A stretch of 64,000 nucleotides of DNA, taken from positions 571,445,281 to 571,509,280 of the forward strand of contig CM061142.1 of the NCBI GenBank assembly GCA_030789695.1. Reading direction: 5' to 3'. The notes beneath the pieces were generated by a model that worked only from the letters and a program-made list of their open reading frames with translations, made no database searches and was not told the origin of the DNA. This DNA is from Scilla litardierei. Its lineage: Eukaryota; Streptophyta; Magnoliopsida; Asparagales; Asparagaceae. Of this stretch, positions 9,375 through 20,528 are shown one piece after another. The position numbers and the translations under genes were made by a program. Each line of letters begins with the position of its first letter. Position 1 is the stretch's first letter.

Positions 9375-11450
9375 CTACTGGGTGGGTGGTGGTACGCGCG
9401 GAAGACGCTCTAAGATCTGTGTCAGGCAGTAGTGGATCTGAGGGATCAGGGCAGAGCGTCCAGCCATCGTAGAGACGGTGGAGGACAGGGTCCTAAGGTC
9501 AGCTCTAAGACCACTCACCGCCAACTCAAGAGCACGTATGCTCTGCAGTACCGTGTCGGGCGGGGGTGGTGCAGAGGGACGCACCGGTCTAGGCTGCGCG
9601 GGGCGGGGCTGGCGTACGCGAGTGGAGTATGTAACGGGCTCAGCAGGGAAGGGGACAAAAGGTGCCGCGCCAGCAAATGTGGGCCTGGCCTCAGTGTGAG
9701 GCCGGGGCACCGGCTGGTGAGAAGTAGAGGCAGCGGCAGCAAAGGAAGCGTGCAAAAGTGGCAACGAAGTGGCAAGAGAGGTCAGTGGCCCAGAAGTGTG
9801 GACAGACGCCACGACGCTCTCGGAGAATACGGCGGCTGTGGAGACAGAGGACTCTACCGCTGGGGCAGAACTGTGTGGACCAAAAGGCGCAATCCCAGCG
9901 GAGATCATGCTAGCCATGGTCTCCACGACCGCGGCAAACGAGGGCGCTCCACTCTCGACAAAGGTCGGCGGGCGCTCGGGGAGTGCGGAGCAAAGAGGCT
10001 CCACGGACAGAGGGCCAGAGGTGGCAGCGGGAGTGGTGGGGACAGCCTCGGAAGTGGTGACAGTGGTGGAAGTGGGCTCAGCAAAAGTACTCTCGACACT
10101 GACAGAGGTGGGGACAGAAGTGTCAGGAGCAGTGGAAACGTCAGGAACAGGCTGAGGGGCCACAGGGTCGACGGGGTCGGCAGCAGGCTCGGCAGGGTGT
10201 GCAGCAGGGTCTGCGGGAGCAGCGTGGGCAGCGTGGGCAGCGTGGGCCTGCTCGGCCTCCTCGGCCTCGAGCACGTACGCAGCGGGGATGATGACATCCA
10301 TCGTTGGGAGCCAGTCAACGTGGGCCGGTGCAATCTGGGTCCGAGCTGGGCTCGGGAGAATCATGTAGTCGGCACCGAAAGGGCCGTGCAACCAGACCCA
10401 ATGACGCTCACCATGCGGACGCAGCATCTTCATCCGGGCCATAACGTCTATCGACAAGGAAGTGGGGCCCGGAACGCGGCGCAGGTCGTCAGGTAAGTCC
10501 TCGCCGGTCATCATGGTAAGCAGGGTGATCAGACCGCCGCAGCATATCGGTGAGCGAGCGCCCACCGACACAATGATACGGTCTAAAAACCAAGCCGCAA
10601 TGTCGATCACGACGGCGGGGACAAGCTCATCTCCATCCCTAGATAGAGCTCTGGGACGTGTCATCGCGTAGAGCATGTAAAGCTCTGGCGTAGACATCGT
10701 GCCCGGCTCATATCTGGCCAAAAAGGTGGTCGCCATAAGGCGCTGGGCAATACGTAGGCAGGGGTGGACAATGGCCGAGGCCTTGGCCCTACTAGGGTCA
10801 AAGGCGGCGTGATGGCCTGTGATCCGGGCCCAGAAGGCACCGGCGTCGAAAGAAGGTGGGGGGATGTGGGTAGGGCCGTAACCGCGATCGGCTCCGGGGA
10901 CTGCGGGCCATGAGAAGAACGCTCTCATCATATCGAGAGTGACCTGGCACTCTCGATCCATGAACCTAAATGAGCATCCCTCATCGGTCCGGGCGATCGA
11001 ACTCAAAATCTCAAGTGTCGGGCGGGTAAAAGTATCCGCCGACACCTGGAAAAAATCTCGCCAGCCCACGTTGTCGTACAACGTGAGCATCCCCTCAAGT
11101 ACCCCCAGGCGTCCTAGGTCAGCGAGGTGTGCAAACCTGGATGGTACGATCGAGCGCTGGGAGATACGCTCGAAGACGGCGCGGTGTGCGTCGTCTCGGA
11201 ACGTAATCCCGAACGGCCCGACCAGTGGAGCCGGTGGTGGTGGCTGTGGATCGGCAGGGAGAGGCTGTGCGGGCTGTGGGTGCACTGCAGGCTGTGCGGG
11301 GTGTGCGGGGCCTGTAGGCTGTGCTGGGTGTGCGGGGTGTGTGGGGGACGGTGGAGGAGAGTCCTCCAACTCGTGGGAGGGGCCGGCATCATCCGACCGC
11401 TTCCGCTTGGCGGAAGCTCTCTTCGACCGCGGCCGTGTCCGGGGCGGCAT
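9375..11450 (-). CDS. Athila env-like protein of E2
   Basis: Open frame of 691 codons from ATG (11450) to TAG (9377-9375), between pol and the 3' LTR, the usual place of the env-like gene in Athila. Residues 1-30 are basic (possible nuclear or RNA-binding signal). Residues 30-80 are Pro/Ala/His repeats. About 80-370 form the conserved part (starting FRDDAHRAVFERISQ), which resembles the plant-transposon env-like domain from memory of the family. From about 380 on the protein is Ala/Pro/Ser/Thr-rich, ending PRVPPPTQ. No clear signal peptide or strong transmembrane segment is visible, so envelope function is not supported. E1 reads CAG at the stop position and continues about 37 codons, so the E2 product may be truncated. 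It may be driven by the TATA box at 11998-12007. Confidence 0.8.
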   Translation of the reverse strand: MPPRTRPRSKRASAKRKRSDDAGPSHELEDSPPPSPTHPAHPAQPTGPAHPAQPAVHPQPAQPLPADPQPPPPAPLVGPFGITFRDDAHRAVFERISQRSIVPSRFAHLADLGRLGVLEGMLTLYDNVGWRDFFQVSADTFTRPTLEILSSIARTDEGCSFRFMDRECQVTLDMMRAFFSWPAVPGADRGYGPTHIPPPSFDAGAFWARITGHHAAFDPSRAKASAIVHPCLRIAQRLMATTFLARYEPGTMSTPELYMLYAMTRPRALSRDGDELVPAVVIDIAAWFLDRIIVSVGARSPICCGGLITLLTMMTGEDLPDDLRRVPGPTSLSIDVMARMKMLRPHGERHWVWLHGPFGADYMILPSPARTQIAPAHVDWLPTMDVIIPAAYVLEAEEAEQAHAAHAAHAAPADPAAHPAEPAADPVDPVAPQPVPDVSTAPDTSVPTSVSVESTFAEPTSTTVTTSEAVPTTPAATSGPLSVEPLCSALPERPPTFVESGAPSFAAVVETMASMISAGIAPFGPHSSAPAVESSVSTAAVFSESVVASVHTSGPLTSLATSLPLLHASFAAAASTSHQPVPRPHTEARPTFAGAAPFVPFPAEPVTYSTRVRQPRPAQPRPVRPSAPPPPDTVLQSIRALELAVSGLRADLRTLSSTVSTMAGRSALIPQIHYCLTQILERLPRVPPPTQ

Positions 11451-12350
11451 ATCGGCCCCGAGCGCGCGCCGAAAAGTGAAAAGTGCGGCGTGTGCACAAA
11501 GAGTGGAAAGAGTTTACCCAAACACGCCGCAAGTGCTAAGCAGTGGAAGCGTGCGAAGTCCGCGCCTCCACGAAGTCCTGAGCAGCCCGTAGAAGCTCCC
11601 CTGAGCTCCCCTAAGCTCCAAAAAGCAACCTGCGCATGGAAAAGCGATATCAGCGAGTAATAATCAAAATGTATGGAGCAATAGGGGTATAACAGATAGA
11701 TATGTGAATTGATTCGGGTTAGGGGTTCGATTAATACACGGATCCTCAAAAACTACGCAAAAAGAGGAGAAAATGGTGAAAACGAGCGAACCGGAGGTGA
11801 TCAGAGACAAGGCCGCCGGCGGCGACTCGGGCGAGGCGTCGGCGGGCTCGGCCGGCGGTGGCGGGCCGAGCGGCGGCGGGGGCAGCGGCGGTCGGGCGAG
11901 TGAGGGTCGAGCGAGGGGGAATCGGGCGTGGGAGCTGAAGGGGCGCGGGCGAGAATTGGGGATTTGCGTTTTCGAATTCCGCGCCCCCCCTCGCCGCTTA
12001 TATATAGAAAAGTTACGACTCGGCCGAGTGACGTGCTCACTCGGCCGAGCGAGGCAAATAAAAATTTCTCCCCGATATCACTTCGGCCGAGTGGCTTTGC
12101 CAGCCTCGGCCGAGTGGAGTAAGTCCATTCGGCCGAGTGACTCAAGCTACTCGGCATGACTCGCCCTAGGAGGGTGTCCGTTTTACTCGGCCGAGTGAGA
12201 ATGTAGACTCGGCCGAGTAGCAGTTCTAATGAAATGAGGAAAATAGACAGAGAGTTGGGTACAGCAGACTTCCCTCGTTCGTGAGCGGCTCGGCCGGACG
12301 AACTTCTGGACTCGGCCGAGTGACTAGTATACTCGGCCGAGTGAGCCTTG
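11451..12350 (-). promoter_or_regulatory. Internal promoter, palindrome cluster and leader of the E2 env-like gene
   Basis: On the minus strand: at least seven exact CTCGGCCGAG palindromes plus variants (about 12345-12016), a TATA box CTATATATAA (12007-11998) 10 bp beyond the last copy, a GC/TC-rich leader, and a splice acceptor at 11631-11630. The arrangement matches positions 1-662 of E1. No coding sequence is supported. The motif order suggests a second promoter serving env; a spliced genomic RNA remains an alternative. Confidence 0.5.
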
Positions 12351-12670
12351 TATTCTGCTGTTTGTCTTCGTTTAGGCTCTAAACTCCGTCTTTCTTCCTC
12401 CAGTCGATTTCATGCTCCTCCTAAGAGTCGAACGCCTTCTTGGGGCGCTCCTCGTCGTCTCGTTCATCCTCCTCATGATGATCTACCTATCTCCTCTCCT
12501 GTCAAGAAAAATAGGACCCGTTATCACAAAATTTTTGGTCGGATGACTCAAAACGCTAAAAATCTCTAAAACGAAAATAAAGAAAAAGTAAAAATAAAGC
12601 AAAAACCGTCGGGTTGCCTCCCGACAAGCGCTCGTTTTAGGTCGTGAGCTCGACCCCCTATAATTTTCAA

Positions 12671-15600
12671 TCAATGCGGGATGTTTGGTGCATATGGGAT
12701 GCACCCGTCAAACTTCCCGGGGAGCGCGCTTGGATTTGGACGTGGCGGCGTAGCGTTCTCCCTCGGAGGTCTCTTGTCTCGAATAGTGTTGGGGGGAGGA
12801 TCCCCCAAGCTAGCATTTGCCCCGGTCAACGGCTTAACCGGCGATGCCGATTTCCGTACAGGCGGAGCTTTCTTTGGAGACTTTAATTTCGAGAGCTTGC
12901 AGAGCTCTCGAATCCTTGCGACATCAGCGTCGCTTTCATCAACTTCAGTGGAGAGGTCGGGGGGAATCATCATTATTGTCTTCATGGCCTAAATCCGGGC
13001 CTTCTTCAAATTCTTCATCAAAAAGGGCGCCAATTGAGTGAGGAATCGTCTCCTCTATCACCTCATCGAGGAGGTCCATGAGATCTCCCGACCGTTCTTT
13101 AAGCAAATATACCCTATTGGTTTCGCCCGTCGGGATTCCTCCGGAATAGTGCTTGAGCCTTTGACCATTTACTTTGAACGTGGAACCGTCCTTGCTCTCC
13201 AACTCGAATGCTCCTCCCGGTTGTATATACTTGATGGTGAAAGGTCCGGACCAACGTGACCTCAACTTACCGGGAAATAGTCAGAGCCGGGAATTATAGA
13301 GCAAGACCTTGTCTCCTACTTTGAAGTCTGTGACGGTAATGCGGGCATCGTGGAGAATCTTAGTCCTTTCTTTGTAAATTCTTGAGCTTTCGTAGGCGTC
13401 TCTTCTTATCTCATCAAGCTTGTTGATGTCTAAGAGTCGCCTCACCGCCGCACTCTTGTAGTCGTAGTTAAAGGTCTTGATGGCCCAATATGCGCGGTGC
13501 TCCAACTCTACCGGTAAGTGGCAAGCCTTCCCATAAACTAGACGGAACGGTGTGGTGCCGATGGGGGTGCGAAAGGCCGTGCGATAAGCCCATAGGGCGT
13601 CGTTTAACTTCATTGACCAATCCTTTCTAGACCGATCCACGGTTTTCTCGAGAATTTGCTTGATCTCTCTATTTGAGACTTCCACTTGGCCGCTTGTCTG
13701 GGGGTGATAAGCCATGCCAACTCTATGATTTACCCCGTACTTCTTTAGCATGGCTTCAAACTTGTTCTCTATGAAGTGGCTTCCCCCGTCGCTTATCAAG
13801 GTACGCGGCACTCCAAAGCGCGGGAAGATATTTTGCTTGAAGAACTTGGAGACGACCCTTGCATCATTAGTGGGAGTGGCAATTGCCTCCACCCATTTGG
13901 AGACGTAGTCGACGGCCAATAGGATGTATTTGTTGCCATTGCTCGATGGAAATGGTCCCATGAAGTCTACTCCCCAACAATCAAAAAGCTCAATTTCTTG
14001 GATGGGCCTCATTGGCATTTCATTGCGCTTGGAGATATTCCCGGTCCGTTGGCATCTATCGCACCCTTTTACAAAGTTGTGGGTGTCTTTAAACATTGTC
14101 GGCCAGAAGAACCCGCTCTGCAAGATCTTAGCGGTGGTTTTAGAGGCGGCATGATGTCCCCCGCATGGTAGACTGTGGCAATGCAAAATGATAGACGTCG
14201 CCTCCTCTTTAGAAACACACCTACGAATGACACTATCCTTGCATATCTTGAAAAGGTAAGGATCTTCCCAAAAGTAGCTACGGACCTCATGCATAAATCT
14301 CCTCTTTTGTTGCGTGGACATCCCATGCGGTTTGATTCCGCAAGCCAAGTAGTTGACGAAGTCCGCGTACCAAGGTACTTCCCCGGTCCTTACCGCATAT
14401 AGCCTCTCATCAACAAATGTGTCATCAATAGGTAAGCTCTCATCCTCCTTGTCGCGAATGAGCCTAGATAAATGATCCGCCACGACATTGTCTGTACCCT
14501 TCTTATCTCTGATCTCTAGGTCGAATTCTTGCAACAAGAGTATCCACCTAATCAACCGGGGTTTGGCCTCCTTCTTGTTTAAAAGATACTTCAATGCCGC
14601 ATGGTCGGTGTGGACAATCACCTTGGAACCGAGGAGGTAGGAGCGAAACTTCTCTATAGAATAGACGACCGCTAGAAGCTCCTTCTCGGTAGTTGTGTAG
14701 TTTTTCTGCGCGTCATCCAATGTCTTACTTGCGTAGTATATCGCATGAAGCTTCCTATCTTTCCTGTGTCCCAATACCGCTCCAATGGCTTGGTCGCTAG
14801 CATCGCACATTAGCTCAAAAGGGAGGCTCCAATCCGGCGGTTGTATGATAGGCGCTGAGACTAGCGCTTCCTTCAAGGTGTTGAAAGCTTGCAAGCATTC
14901 TCCTGAAAAGTCAAAAGGAACATCTTTAGCGAGCAAGGAAGTAAGAGGTCGGGCAATCGAGGCGAAATCCTTGATGAAGCGACGGTAAAACCCCGCGTGA
15001 CCAAGGAAACCTCTAATGCCCTTGACATTAATAGGAGGAGGAAGTTTTTTGATTACCTCAATTTTTGCTTTATCTACCTCGATTCCTCTTGAGGAAACAA
15101 GATGTCCGAGAACTATACCTTCCGTTACCATGAAGTGACACTTCTCCCAATTGAGAGTGAGATTGTTTTGTTGGCACCTTTTTAGGACTTTAGTGAGATT
15201 TTCCAAGCAAGAGTCAAACTCACTTCCGTAAACCGAGAAATCATCCATAAAAACTTCCATGATGTTTTCAATATAATCGAAAAATATGGATGTCATACAT
15301 CTTTGAAAAGTGGCGGGAGCATTACAAAGGCCGAACGGCATCCTACGGTATGCATAGGTGCCATAGGGACAAGTGAAAGTTGTCTTTTCTTGGTCATCTT
15401 CGTGCAAAGGGATTTGGAAGAAACCCGAATACCCATCTAGATATCAAAAGTATTTATGCTTCGCTAGGCGTTCAAGCATTTGATCAATGAAGGGCAACGG
15501 GTAATGGTCCTTTGGGTGGCTTTATTGAGTTTCCTATAGTCAATGCACATTCGCCATCCCGTGACGGTGCGTGTAGATATGGGCTCACCTTTTTCATTTT

Positions 15601-16549
15601 TTATAACCGTCATCCCTCCCTTCTTGGGAACGACGTGAACGGGGCTAACCCACCTACTGTCTGAGATAGGATAAATAATACCGGCTTCTAGCAATTTTAG
15701 TATTTCTTTTTTAACCACCTCCTTCATGTTCGGGTTTAACCGCCTTTGAGGCTCAATGGAGGTGGCATCGGTATCCTCCAAATGGATCCTATGCGTGCAA
15801 AGCCTAGGGCTTATCCCTTTTAGATCGGAGATAGTGTAGCCCAGGACATCCTTGTGGCTCCTAAGAACGTCTAGGAGTTTTTCAAGTTGATCTTGTGTGA
15901 GGTGGGAATTGACTATCACCGGGTAAGTTAGTTTATTACCCAAAAAGGCATACCTTAGATTCGGCGGTAATTGTTTAAGCTCTACCTCAGGTGGCGCTGC
16001 TCCTTCCACTTCATCGGCTCGCATGAGTTCGACTTTCTCCTTGTCGTCCAGGTTTAGCTCATGTTCAGGTGGCATGCTTTCTTGTGACGAGTCAGACTCG
16101 CTACTCAGTGAGGATGAGGCATCGAAATAGGCGCCCTCCGATTCAGGGCTAGCATCGCCAAAACCTTCACTCTGCTCCAGTTCGTACATGGAATCAAGAA
16201 ACACATCAGACGATTCATAAAAACAAGAGTGAGCGTCATAGAGTGTAACTCCCTGATCGTCAGTTTGCTCGAAGGGTTCTTCGGGAGCATAGTGTTCTTC
16301 GACACTCGCTCTATTGTCTTCGAAATACAATTTGTCGTCGACCACGTCAACTCTGACATTGCCTCCGATAGTCCCCTCCGGAGAGATTTGGTCCATCACA
16401 AAACTAGCAAATAGTTGTTCGTCGGGGTCCTTGATATCAATAGCAAATGCTCCGGTAGCGTGGACCTCGTCAACAAGTTCCTTAAGGAGGTCTGTGAAGG
16501 AGTCATAGTCTTCTCGACTGAGTTCCATTATTGGCCGTGCATCCTCCAT
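12671..16549 (-). pseudogene. Athila pol (RT-RNase H-integrase) of E2, broken
   Basis: Begins at ATG 16549, 55 nt after the primer-binding site. About 200 acidic residues (MEDARPIMELSRED...) precede a typical Athila RT entry (LRYAFLGNKLTYPVI). RT has the FMDD active-site box, then RNase H ([20 protein letters not shown]), an integrase HHCC finger (GCDRCQ), and the integrase core with D (GVDFMGP), D (SDGGSH) and E (VEVSNREI). Lesions seen: a frameshift near 15495, TGA near 15445, TGA near 13279, and a frameshift in a G6 run at 12959-12964, after which the tail runs to 12671. No gag, zinc knuckle or protease is present. Enzymes would make and integrate cDNA if intact; this copy cannot. Confidence 0.9.
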
Positions 16550-16603
16550 TCTCCCTGTTAAGATCTTTTGCAAAATACGGGGAGAATATGCAAATAAGAA
16601 AGC

Positions 16604-16621
16604 TCCCCGGCAACGGCGCCA
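16604..16621 (-). other. Primer-binding site of E2 (tRNA-Asp type)
   Basis: Minus strand TGGCGCCGTTGCCGGGGA, complementary to the 3' end of plant tRNA-Asp, the primer usual for Athila. It lies six bases (AGTTTT) inside the 5' LTR end at 16628. Confidence 0.9.
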
Positions 16622-16627
16622 AAAACT

Positions 16628-18446
16628 TGATCGCTCCGGGACGTACACCCAAAGAACGGTTGTAGTTTTACCGCAAGCGCACGGTATAGCGGCGAGCGGG
16701 TATCGAACACAGGGAGGACGAATGACCGTGCTTGCTCCTAATCAACCTGGCTATTTAAGAATAGAGAGAATTGCCTTGGGCGATCCTGTCACAATCGTCA
16801 GACAAATGTGCGAAATATCAAATCAAATAAAGAACGTCTAGGGAACGGGGAATCCCCGCTACTCACCGTATTTCATAGATGTGGTTCGTCGGTATCAAAA
16901 TTGCTAGAATGAGAATTTGGATGAACTAGTTGCAACTAAATGTGGAACCAAGCTCACGCTCTTGCGCTGTTGCCGGTCTATAGCTATCCTAGGGTCGGGT
17001 CCAATCTCTTGCAAACCCTAGCCTAGGAAAGCTAGCATTAGGATCAACATCATCGTCCAATTGCGCACCGAGCCCAATCTCTTGCAAACCCGGTCCACAA
17101 TCTAAATTAGGATAGTTCCTACCCGTCCAATCTCTTGCAAACGGGTATCGGCACGGAATTGCAACCGGAGATCCTAGTATCGGTCCAATCTCTTGCAAAC
17201 CGATACTTCGAAAATCCGACTCCAACCCAATTCGGATTTCTAGGGCTTCCTATCAAATTGGGATCCAATCTCTTGCAAATCCCAATTGATATGAATACCT
17301 AGCTATCCGTAGTAATTCGATCCCAATCTAATCTCTAATTATTGATTCTAGCACAATTTCTACCAATTTATCACAAATATGAAATTGGGCTTGTAGGGTT
17401 CATCCCCACGCCCCAAGACGTGGAGACTACTCACAAATCATAGCAATAGCACAAAAATAATCAATGAAATAGACAATGGAATTCATCACAACAATGATAT
17501 AAACAATAAAAATAGAGTTTTTGGGGAAGAGAGATGCAAACCAAAGTAGTTCTTCAGTTAATCCAACAAAAATCCAAGTTTTTCTCTTCTCCAATCACAA
17601 AATAATAAAGCTAAAAAGTAATCTCAAAAAGCTGCAAAAAATCTAAGAGATGGCTCTTAAAACTAGGGTAAAAACAGGGCTTAAATAGCCCCAAAAATCG
17701 TCCAAAAATCCTGACCAAAACGCCCCTGCACAGCCTGTTTTCCGCAAATTTCGCTACAGGCAGCGCATCGCACTCGGCCGAGTGACAAAAGTCGCTCGGC
17801 CGAGTGAAAACCCTGTCATTTTCCAGTAAGTCGGGGGCTTCAAGGGTCTTCAGTTCGGAGGCGGCTCGGCCGAGTGAGTTGTCGTCACTCGGCCGATGGC
17901 TTCACTGCACTCGGGCAGACGTGGTTTACCACTCGGCCGAGTGGGTCTTCTGAAGCTCAGGTGGCCGAAAAATAGTAACTTCGATCTTTTTGAGGGCCTT
18001 CGTCTGGGCGCCACTCGGGCGGACGTGGTATCGTCACTCGGCCGATGTGGTCTCCGTCGCTCGGCCGAGTACACATGGAAAACGTGTCTGAACGGGTCGG
18101 CCGAGCAGTGTCTCGCTGGTCGGCCGAGTGGCTCCTCCACTCGGCCGAGTGGGACACAAAAGATGCCCAATCTGATTGTTTTGGCCTCCTCGTCGCTCCT
18201 GCGACATCCATTCTTCTTCCGCTCCTCTCCAACAGTAAAATATCCCTCGGGGAGGTCGTCGGTGGCCGTGTAGAGTAAGCGCGTCTCGAGATCACTCCTA
18301 ATCGCGCCAAATCACCTGAAATGCGACAAAAACAACAAATCGTGAAAAGCATCGCAATATCGTCGATATATCGTGAAAAACATGATTTGGGCGATCTAAA
18401 TGGCATGCAAATCCACGGGAAAAAGGTGTAAAATATGGAGTGATCA
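16628..18446 (-). mobile_element. 5' LTR of E2
   Basis: 1819 bp. Six exact CTCGGCCGAG palindromes and about five variants at 17771-18155, TATTTAAG (17680-17687, minus) 83 bp downstream of the nearest palindrome on the element strand, then five constant-loop hairpins (about 16988-17291). Its outer end TGATCA (18441-18446) abuts CCCAC, the right copy of the target duplication in E1. Confidence 0.93.
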
Positions 18447-20528
18447 CCCACCCAGCAGGTTCCCACACACACTTCCACACACACTAGACCTGCTTCCACT
18501 TACACGCCCACCCCAGCTCAGCAGCCTACACCACCACCACCACCACCACCTCCGCCTTAGGACGGAGACGGCGCAGCACCACCATCTTAGGCACCCTTGA
18601 TGCCTTGATTTATTCCTGCCGTTGTGCTGCCCGTTTCTGCTGGGTCATGTTGCACTTTTTGTCCACCCCCCTCCCCTCACTTATTATGGTATTCTCTTTT
18701 TGCTCATATCTTTTTATATCTATTTTGGGAGAGAGGGAGATGTTTTTGGTGACACTTTTATCTATGTATCGCTCCTATCTGTGCATGCACCATGTCCGCA
18801 TCATATTTTCATTTCTTTATTTTACCTTTTTCTTTTCATTTTTCCATGCATGCATCCTCACTTGCCCCTCCCATCGCTTGTCTCTCGGTGTGCCACACTT
18901 TGCACATTGAGGACACTGTGCCATTTAGCTTGGGGGAGTGAGTTCTCACATTCTTTTTCGATTTGCCACCTTTATTTTTAGTTTTTCACACCATTTTTTC
19001 GCTTTTGCACTTATTTTTCATCACTTTTCTTTTATTTTGCCATGCATCACGTTTTTCTTATTTTCATGTGTGCCGCATTGCATAGTTTCTATTTTCCCTT
19101 TATCTTTATTTCTTTTTCATCTCATGCTAGAGATGACTTTTCTGTGATGAGGATGACGTTGGATTTAGCTTATTCTATATGCATGCTATATTTGTCATGT
19201 CTTAGGTTTTATTTCAGATATCATATGCTATGACTTGCTTTGCATTTAGAATAGTAACCCACACCTTTTTCCGCATGAAAATGGATGAAATTTTATTATT
19301 AGCTGAGTCTGAATATTCATATGTATGCTATCACAGAAAACACACCAAGATTCACGCATTGAATGCTTATATCTGGAGTACTGACTTGCTTTTCCTATAT
19401 CACTTCTATATGCATGAATTGTACACTTCACTTCAGGATGATTGAATGATGTTAGCTATGATATATCTGGATTAGTTAGCTTTTTTGTGATCGAAACTGA
19501 GTAGATTAGATTACCCTGCTGAAGTTGTCGTGCATGTCTTATAGAGTGAACCGAGAGTTATATTTATTTCTTTCTCCACAAATCTTGAACATCATTTCTC
19601 TACTTTTAAAATCATTGGTGAATCTCCCCTTAGTGATTCTATTTTATGGCATTTTCCCCCGCTACTAATTCCTAGCTCCAAATCTCTTATTCTAAAAAAA
19701 GAGAGAAAAACATTCTTGTACATCATTATCTCTCTCTGAGTTGGGATCGTTGTGTATATATTGCTTATTGCAAAGAAAAAAAAAAGAAAAAAAAAGAGGA
19801 AAAATCCTCAATAAAAGATCCCATCTCACTTTCTTTCCTTCTTCTTTCTTCTTATTACCTTTGGAGCTATATATAAAAATGGGGATGTAAATATTTTTTT
19901 ATGCCACCACGCTTATAGGTAAGCTTGGGGGAGGGGAACCATTGATGTGTGAGAGAGTGACTACTTGACATTGCACGACAACCTAGGCTAAGTAATATTC
20001 TATACTCGGTGAGATTATTTTAGTTTTACGAAATCCAGAAATCTAAGCCTAGCACTCATTTCATGAAATCCATACTTTTCTATTCTCTCTATTCTATAGT
20101 GTGATACTCTTATACTCCAGATAGAAAGCGTTCAATTGAAAAGTGTGTGATCTGTGATTTGTATACCGCTTTAAATGATTCAGACGACGTTAATTTTAAA
20201 ATTATTCCGTTTTTCATGATTATAACGTTTTTCGTGGGTTTTCTATTTCTATTTGCACCATTATACTATGATATCAAAATAAAATTCTTTGACATGTATT
20301 TTTCATTCGGTGCATGCTATAAGAGTGAGCGAAACCCACGTCCTGAGAAAATGATCTAGCATCCTACCTCTTCGCTTCTTTCTTTCTTTCTTCTTTATTT
20401 TCATTTCGTTTTCATTCTTCTTCGTTTTTCATTTTTTCATTTTTCGCCGTTTTCGTTTTCCAAATCCACCGGGTTCGCCTTTTACTTATCTTCCTCGAGG
20501 ACGAGTAAGAGGCAAGCTTGGGGGATTT
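18447..20528 (+). other. E1 env tail and 3' untranslated region
   Basis: Resumes E1 after the composite insertion. The env frame continues to TAG at 18558-18560 through a CAC microsatellite (proline run). The rest is pyrimidine-rich untranslated sequence collinear with the reverse of 7418-9374. It repeats an AGCTTGGGGGAG motif near 18928-18939 and 19922-19934 before the true polypurine tract (GCTTGGGGGATTT, 20516-20528). The 119-codon hydrophobic ORF at 18622-18981 overlaps this region and is probably fortuitous. Confidence 0.7.

Larger units (their letters stand above)
5587..18446 (-). mobile_element. E2: complete young Athila-type Ty3/gypsy element lacking gag
   Basis: Minus-strand element of 12,860 bp: 5' LTR 16628-18446, primer-binding site 16604-16621, pol 16549-12671, spacer with internal promoter 12350-11451, env-like ORF 11450-9375, 3' untranslated region 9374-7418, polypurine tract 7417-7406, 3' LTR 7405-5587. 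The two LTRs are both 1819 bp and differ by only about eight substitutions that I could see, so insertion is recent. RT (FMDD box), RNase H and integrase are of Athila type. There is no gag or protease between the primer site and RT, so it would depend on proteins from relatives. It does not have its own pair of target duplications: CCCAC flanks the whole LTR-D plus E2 unit. Confidence 0.9.

Noticed and set aside
9432..10496. 354-codon plus-strand ORF
   Set aside because: Antisense shadow of the E2 env-like gene.
9375..11450. Env-like ORF as a true viral envelope gene
   Set aside because: No evident signal peptide, cleavage site or fusion segment; only position supports the env label.
18622..18981. 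119-codon hydrophobic ORF downstream of E1 env
   Set aside because: Pyrimidine-rich sequence yields Phe/Leu/Ser-rich frames by composition; the E2 counterpart frame is not conserved as a gene.
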